NCBI GenBank assembly: GCA_965213775.1
Contig: CBDCAC010000004.1
Location: 1,426,001-1,490,000, forward strand
Direction: 5' to 3'
Source: Lichenicoccus sp965213775
Lineage (GTDB): Bacteria; Pseudomonadota; Alphaproteobacteria; Acetobacterales; Acetobacteraceae
Length of the DNA stretch: 64,000 nt
Position numbers and translations under genes: made by a program. The notes beneath the pieces were generated by a model. That model made no database searches. It saw only the letters and a list, made by a program, of their open reading frames with translations, and was not told where the DNA came from. Position 1 is the stretch's first letter, and each line of letters begins with the position of its first letter. Below are positions 59,911-64,000 of this stretch, one piece after another.

Positions 59911-62900
59911 TCAGAGCGCGGAGAGCTGCGTGTTGTCGAGTGCGCCGAGCTGCGCGCTGGTGAAGGCCGGCACCTGCGCCGACGTGAAGGCGCCCAGCTG
60001 TGCGGTGGAGAAGGCGGCGACCTGGCTCGTGGTGAAGGCCGGGATCTGGTCGGTCGTGAAGGCCGGGATCTGGTCGGTCGTGAGGGCCACGATATCGGCA
60101 TGGCTCATCGCCGGCAGCTGCGTCGTGGTCAGCGTCGCGATGTCGGTGCTGCTCAGTGCCGCCAGCTGCGCCGTCGTCAGCGCGGCGATGCTGGCGGTGG
60201 AGAGCACGGCGAACTGCGCCGTGCTCAGGGCGAGGATGTCCGACGAGCCGAGGGCCGGCACCTGGGCCGCGGTCAGGGCCGCCACCTCGCCGGTGGTCAG
60301 CGCCGCGGCCTGGGCGGTGGTCAGGGCTCCGACCTGGGCGGTGGTCAGGGCCGCACTCTGCCTCGTGCTGAGGTTCGCGACCTGCGCGGTGGTCAATGCC
60401 GGCACTTGCGTCGTGGTCAGCGCCGCGATCGCCGCAGTGCCGAGCGCTTTCAGCTGCGCGGTGGTCATCGCCGGCAACTGCATGGTGGTGAGGGCCGCGA
60501 CCTGAGCGGTCTTCAGCGCCGCGATGGCGGCGGTGCCGAGGGCGGCGGTCTGCGCGGTCATCAGCGCGGCGAGGTCCGCGGTGGTGAGGGCGGCGACCTG
60601 CGCCGAGCCGAGGGCGGCGACGTCGGCGGTGGTCAGGACGGGTGCCTGGGTAATGGTCAGGGCCGCGATCTGCGCCGTGGTCAGCGCCTTGGCCTGCGCT
60701 GCGGTCAGCGCCGCGATCTCGGTCGTGGTCAGGGCGGCGAGCTGTGCGGTGGTCAGGGCGGCGACCTGAGCCGAGCCGAGGGCTGCGACCTGCGCGGTCG
60801 TGAGTGCGGGCACCTGCGCCGTGGTGAGTGCTGCGATGGCCGCGGTGCCGAGCGCGTCCAGCTGCGCGGTGGTCATCGCCGGCAGCTGCGTGGTGGTGAG
60901 TGCTGTAACTTGAGCCGTCTTCAGCGCGGCGATGGCGGCGGTCCTGAGGGCGGCGGCCTGCGCGGTGGTCAGCGCGGCGAGGTCTGCGGTGGTGAGGGCG
61001 GCGACCTGCGCCGAGCCGAGGGCGGCGATGTCGGCGGTGGTCAGGACGGGTGCCTGGGTAATGGTCAGGGCCGCGATCTGTGCGGTGGTCAGCGCCGCGG
61101 CCTGCGCCGTGCCGAGTGCCGCGGCCTGATCGGTGGTCAGTGCCGCGATGCCGCCGGTGGTGAGGGCGGCGACGTCGGCGGTCCCGAGGGCCGCGACCTG
61201 CGCGGTGGTCAGCACCGGCACCTGCGTCGTGGTGAGGGCGGCGACCTGGGCCGAGCCGAGGGCTGCGACCTGCGCGGTGGTGAGCGCCGGCAGCTGCGTG
61301 GTGGTGAGGGCCGCGACCTGGGCGGTCTTCAGCGCCGCGATGGCGGCGGTCCTGAGGGCGGCGGCCTGCGCGGTGGTCAGCGCGGCGAGGTCCGCGGTGG
61401 TGAGGGCGGCGACCTGCGCCGAGCCGAGGGCGGCGATGTCGGCGGTGGTCAGGACGGGCGCCTGGGTAATGGTCAGGGCCGCGATCTGCGCCGTGGTCAG
61501 CGCCTTGGCCTGGGTGCTGGTCAGAGCGGCAGCCTGAGCCGTGGTGAGCACGGCGATGTCGGCCGTCGTGAGGGCGTCGACGTCGGCGGTGCCGAGGGCC
61601 GCGATCTGAGCGGTGGTCAGCACCGGCACCTGCGCCGTGGTGAGAGCGGCGACTTGGGCCGAGCCGAGGGCTGCGACCTGCGCGGTGGTGAGCGCCGGCA
61701 GCTGCGCGGTGGTGAGTGCTGCCACTTGTGACGTCTTCAGCGCGGCGACGGTGGCGGTGCCGAGGGCGGCGGTCTGCGCGGTGGTCAGCGCGGCGACGTT
61801 CGCGGTGGTGAGGGCGGCAACCTGTGCCGAGCCGAGGGCGGCGATGTCGGCGGTGGTCAGAACGGGCGCCTGGGTAATGGTCAGGGCCGCGATCTGCGCG
61901 GTGGTCAGCGCCTTGGCCTGCGCTGCGGTCAGCGCCGCGATCTCGGTGGTGGTCAGGGCTCCGACCTGGGCGGTGGTCAGGGCGGCGACCTGAGCCGAGC
62001 CGAGGGCTGCGACCTGCGCAGTGGTCAGCGCCGGCACCTGTGCGGTGGTCAGGGCGGCGACCTGAGCCGAGCCGAAGGCTGCGACCTGAGCAGTCGTCAT
62101 CGCCGGCAACTGCATGGTGGTGAGGGCCGCGACCTGGGCGGTCTTCAGCGCGGCGACGGCGGCGGTGCCGAGGGCGGCGGTCTGCGCGGTGGTCAGCGCG
62201 GCGACGTTCGCGGTGGTGAGGGCTGCGACCTGCGCCGAGCCGAGGGCGGCGACGTCGGCGGTGGTCAGGATGGGCGCCTGGGTGGTGGTCAATGCCGCGA
62301 TCTGCGCGGTGGTCAGCGCCTTGGCCTGCGCTGTGGTCAGGGCGGCGCTCTCGGCGGTGCTCAGGGCGGCGAGCTGCGCCGTGGTCAGGGCGGCGATCTG
62401 AGCCGAGCCGAGGGTTGCGACCTGTGCGGTGGTGAGTGCCGGCACCTGCGCCGTGGTGAGTGCTGCGATGGCCGCGGTGCCGAGCGCATCCACCTGCGCG
62501 GTGGTCATCGCCGGCAGCTGCGTGGTGGTGAGGGCCGCGACCTGGGCGGTCTTCAGCGCGGCGACGGCGGCGGTGCCGAGGGCGGCGGTCTGCGCGGTGG
62601 TCAGCGCGGCGACGTTCGCGGTGGTGAGGGCGGCGACCTGCGCCGAGCCGAGGGCGGCGACGTCGGCGGTGGTCAGGACGGGCGCCTGGGTAATGGTCAG
62701 GGCCGCGATCTGCGCGGTGGTCAGCGACTTGGCCTGCGCCGTGATCAGCGCCGCGACCTCGGCGGTGGTCAGGGCGGCGATCACGGTGGTGCTGAGGGCA
62801 GGGACCTGGCTGGTGGTCAGCGCCGCGACCTGAGCCGTCGTCAGGCTCTGGATGTCGGCAGTCGTCAGCCCGGCGATGGTGCTGGTCGAGAGCGAGGCGA

Positions 62901-62931
62901 TCTGCGCCGTCGTCAGGTTGCTCAACGCCAT
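59911..62931 (-). CDS. Giant octapeptide-repeat protein (125 perfect octads)
   Basis: This protein has 1006 residues: a six-residue lead (MALSNL) and 125 consecutive octapeptides without a single insertion or deletion. Consensus is T-T-A-Q-V-A-A-L, with the first pair sometimes GS, GT, KT or ST and the hydrophobic sixth-seventh positions alternating A/P. Residues 63-878 form six super-repeats of 136 residues (17 octads each); 879-1006 are 16 more diverged octads ending in Phe-rich ones (DQIPAF, SQVAAF). GGGAG precedes the ATG. No signal peptide, membrane span or known enzymatic motif is visible. Similar octad proteins occur in other alphaproteobacteria under vague names; a beta-solenoid or similar rod is likely. 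The abundant Thr pairs could be glycosylation sites. Confidence 0.85.
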   Translation of the reverse strand: MALSNLTTAQIASLSTSTIAGLTTADIQSLTTAQVAALTTSQVPALSTTVIAALTTAEVAALITAQAKSLTTAQIAALTITQAPVLTTADVAALGSAQVAALTTANVAALTTAQTAALGTAAVAALKTAQVAALTTTQLPAMTTAQVDALGTAAIAALTTAQVPALTTAQVATLGSAQIAALTTAQLAALSTAESAALTTAQAKALTTAQIAALTTTQAPILTTADVAALGSAQVAALTTANVAALTTAQTAALGTAAVAALKTAQVAALTTMQLPAMTTAQVAAFGSAQVAALTTAQVPALTTAQVAALGSAQVAALTTAQVGALTTTEIAALTAAQAKALTTAQIAALTITQAPVLTTADIAALGSAQVAALTTANVAALTTAQTAALGTATVAALKTSQVAALTTAQLPALTTAQVAALGSAQVAALTTAQVPVLTTAQIAALGTADVDALTTADIAVLTTAQAAALTSTQAKALTTAQIAALTITQAPVLTTADIAALGSAQVAALTTADLAALTTAQAAALRTAAIAALKTAQVAALTTTQLPALTTAQVAALGSAQVAALTTTQVPVLTTAQVAALGTADVAALTTGGIAALTTDQAAALGTAQAAALTTAQIAALTITQAPVLTTADIAALGSAQVAALTTADLAALTTAQAAALRTAAIAALKTAQVTALTTTQLPAMTTAQLDALGTAAIAALTTAQVPALTTAQVAALGSAQVAALTTAQLAALTTTEIAALTAAQAKALTTAQIAALTITQAPVLTTADVAALGSAQVAALTTADLAALMTAQTAALGTAAIAALKTAQVAALTTMQLPAMTTAQLKALGTAAIAALTTTQVPALTTAQVANLSTRQSAALTTAQVGALTTAQAAALTTGEVAALTAAQVPALGSSDILALSTAQFAVLSTASIAALTTAQLAALSSTDIATLTTTQLPAMSHADIVALTTDQIPAFTTDQIPAFTTSQVAAFSTAQLGAFTSAQVPAFTSAQLGALDNTQLSAL
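60298..62745 (-). repeat. Six tandem 408-bp super-repeats in the octapeptide gene
   Basis: Units lie at 62745-62338, 62337-61930, 61929-61522, 61521-61114, 61113-60706 and 60705-60298. Each encodes 17 octads, starting with a QAKAL-type octad (QAAAL in unit 5) and passing through QIAAL, QAPVL, ADxAAL, GSAQVAAL and a KTAQVAAL-(Q)LPAM pair. Units 1, 5 and 6 share a GTAAIAAL octad at position 12, while units 2, 3 and 4 have GSAQVAAL there, a mosaic that points to recombination or gene conversion. Confidence 0.9.
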
Positions 62932-63117
62932 CTGGACGCTCCCATGTCCTAAATTCGCACCGCGAGCGATCTACAGCGCCCGCCGCTAGTTGCACCGAGT
63001 TCGTTAACACTACGTTAATCGCAACGATCTGGCCAAGTCTGTTCCGGCATACCGCTTCATTCACTGTTTGTTCACGTAGAACGCCGATGATGTCCGCTGA
63101 CCTAGCCGGGCATCGCC

Positions 63118-64000
63118 ATGCGTCTTCTCCTCAACCTCTCCCAGCGTCTGCGAGCCCCACTCGACGCTTTTGCGGCGCCGCTGCGACGCGGGCACCGAGA
63201 GGCGCGGCTGGGTCGGCATCTGCGTGCGGTCCGCCACTTCACGCGTGCGGCGCGGTCCGGCTCGGCTGCGGGCGCCCTGGAACTGGGTCGCGCCTATCTT
63301 CTCGGTCTCGGCGTTCCGTCCTGTCCGGCCGTCGCACTGCGGTGGCTCTCGCAGGCGGCCCTCGCCGGCGAGACCGAGGCGCAACTGCTGCTCGCCTCGC
63401 TCGCCTTGCAGGGCATCGTCGGGGCCCCGGCCGGATCGATCTTCCAAGCCGGAGACCGCCGCCCCGGCGAGGAGGCAGAATGCCGCTCCGCGCTGTACTG
63501 GGGCCAGATGGCGGCCGACGCCGGATCTGCCCAGGCCCGGGCGCTGCTCGGCTTCATCCTGACGTCGGGTGCACCCGCGCTGCGTGATCCGGAACGGGGA
63601 CACGAGCTGTATCGCCAGGCGTCGGCGTCCGGCTGTCCGCACGGCCAGCTCGGCTGGTCGCTGGCGTTGCTGACCTCGGGTCGGCAGACCGATCTCGCCG
63701 AGGCGCGTCGGCTGCTCGAGGCGGCCGCGCTGGCCGATCTGCCGACGGCGCACTGCCTGCTCGGGATCTTGGCCGAGGGCGAGATCGACATCGCGCAGGA
63801 TCTCTCCGCCGCGGCACGGCATTATCGCAAGGGCGCGGATCTGGGCCATGCCCCATGCCAGCTGCGCTACGGGCTCGCCCTGCTGCGTGGTCGCGGCCTG
63901 CCGGCGGATCCGTTCCAGGCCGAGACGTGGCTGCGCCGGGCGGCCCTGAACGACGAGCCGCAGGCAGCGGCGATCCTCGGCGCGCTCTACGCCCAGTCCG
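63118..64000 (+). CDS. Sel1-repeat (SLR) protein, 3'-partial
   Basis: The frame from the ATG at 63118 is open to the window end (294 codons). After a basic N-terminus (RLLLNLSQRLRAPLDAFAAPLRRG) the protein consists of about 36-residue helical repeats of the Sel1 type. Examples are AAGALELGRAYLLGLGVPSCPAVALRWLSQAALAG, then GSAQARALLGFILTSG, ADLPTAHCLLGILAEGEIDIAQDLSAAARHYRKGADLG and HAPCQLRYGLALLRGRGLPADPFQAETWLRRAAL. Such proteins are scaffolds for protein assembly, often in envelope or secretion systems. It is divergent from the octapeptide gene with 186 bases between the starts, so the two may be co-regulated. Confidence 0.82.
   Translation, partial: MRLLLNLSQRLRAPLDAFAAPLRRGHREARLGRHLRAVRHFTRAARSGSAAGALELGRAYLLGLGVPSCPAVALRWLSQAALAGETEAQLLLASLALQGIVGAPAGSIFQAGDRRPGEEAECRSALYWGQMAADAGSAQARALLGFILTSGAPALRDPERGHELYRQASASGCPHGQLGWSLALLTSGRQTDLAEARRLLEAAALADLPTAHCLLGILAEGEIDIAQDLSAAARHYRKGADLGHAPCQLRYGLALLRGRGLPADPFQAETWLRRAALNDEPQAAAILGALYAQS

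Noticed and set aside
59890..61731. A 613-residue plus-strand frame rich in Gly, Arg and Asp, and several Ala/Val/Cys-rich plus-strand frames
   Set aside because: Antisense reading of the 24-base octad repeat; no ribosome site, no domain, and they end arbitrarily.
59911..62931. CRISPR-like array because of regular 24-base spacing
   Set aside because: Repeats are coding, continuous and without spacers of unique sequence.
58808..63064. A 1418-residue minus-strand frame with His/Arg/Asp-rich repeats
   Set aside because: It is the shadow frame of the octapeptide gene; only its C-terminal part (58808-59860) is a real gene with radical SAM motifs.

Overview
This is a chromosomal window from a GC-rich Gram-negative bacterium, most likely an alphaproteobacterium near the Acetobacteraceae/Rhodospirillales. 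The reasons are the very high GC in third codon positions, an FtsK of alphaproteobacterial type, a Caulobacter-like bacterial ceramide cluster, cytochrome b561, OprB- and OmpA-type outer-membrane proteins, and DUF2171 and DUF4142 proteins. The exact taxon cannot be fixed from sequence alone. No rRNA, tRNA or CRISPR array was seen.

Layout. 1-2.5 kb: end of a ribose-type sugar ABC importer (partial ATPase, two permeases). 2.8-5.3 kb: a cytochrome b561, then a decayed stretch with a truncated AraC gene and an IS630 remnant. 5.3-10.4 kb: a minus-strand catabolic operon (extradiol-type VOC dioxygenase with a frameshift, FAH-family hydrolase, thiolase, CoA-transferase A and B) next to a GntR/FCD regulator. 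A shared AT-rich motif lies upstream of both the operon and the regulator. 10.7-12.2 kb: an OprB-like porin broken by two mutually compensating 1-nt indels. 12.3-15.3 kb: MFS exporter, DUF2171, MBL-fold hydrolase and a secreted Gly/Tyr-rich protein.

15.4-21.9 kb: a compact ceramide (sphingolipid) operon on the minus strand: ACP, serine palmitoyltransferase, a His-box lipid hydroxylase, bacterial ceramide synthase, fatty acyl-AMP ligase and an NAD-dependent ceramide reductase-like epimerase. ElyC/YdcF, MATE, RluA and Fsr-like MFS genes lie upstream in the same orientation. 26.3-34.5 kb: DHA2 MFS, ftsK, aminotransferase, AraC regulator and another MFS. 34.5-40.8 kb: a plus-strand run with overlapping ends: ModA-like binding protein, b-type cytochrome, sulfite-oxidase-fold molybdoenzyme, a TIGR04282-type transferase, a GT-C mannosyltransferase-like protein, radical SAM/SPASM and GT2. 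41-43.5 kb: OmpA-like, DUF4142 and VOC proteins, ending at a clear terminator and two IS remnants.

44-57.5 kb: a glycan island. A two-gene module (small CgeB-like protein plus a large CgeB+GT4+beta-module protein) is present twice and flanks a FkbH-type HAD/SGNH/glycosyltransferase fusion. A divergently transcribed stand-alone copy of the fusion's glycosyltransferase domain and an SGNH-like protein follow. 57.7-64 kb: zinc alcohol dehydrogenase, spore-photolyase-like radical SAM, a 1006-residue protein made of 125 perfect octapeptides arranged in six 136-residue super-repeats, and the start of a Sel1-repeat protein.

The most unusual signals are the nested octapeptide protein beside the duplicated glycosyltransferase island (a possible Thr-rich surface protein and its glycosylation machinery, which is inference) and a family of short in-frame tandem repeats, nearly all 15 nt long, in linkers or ends of seven otherwise unrelated genes.
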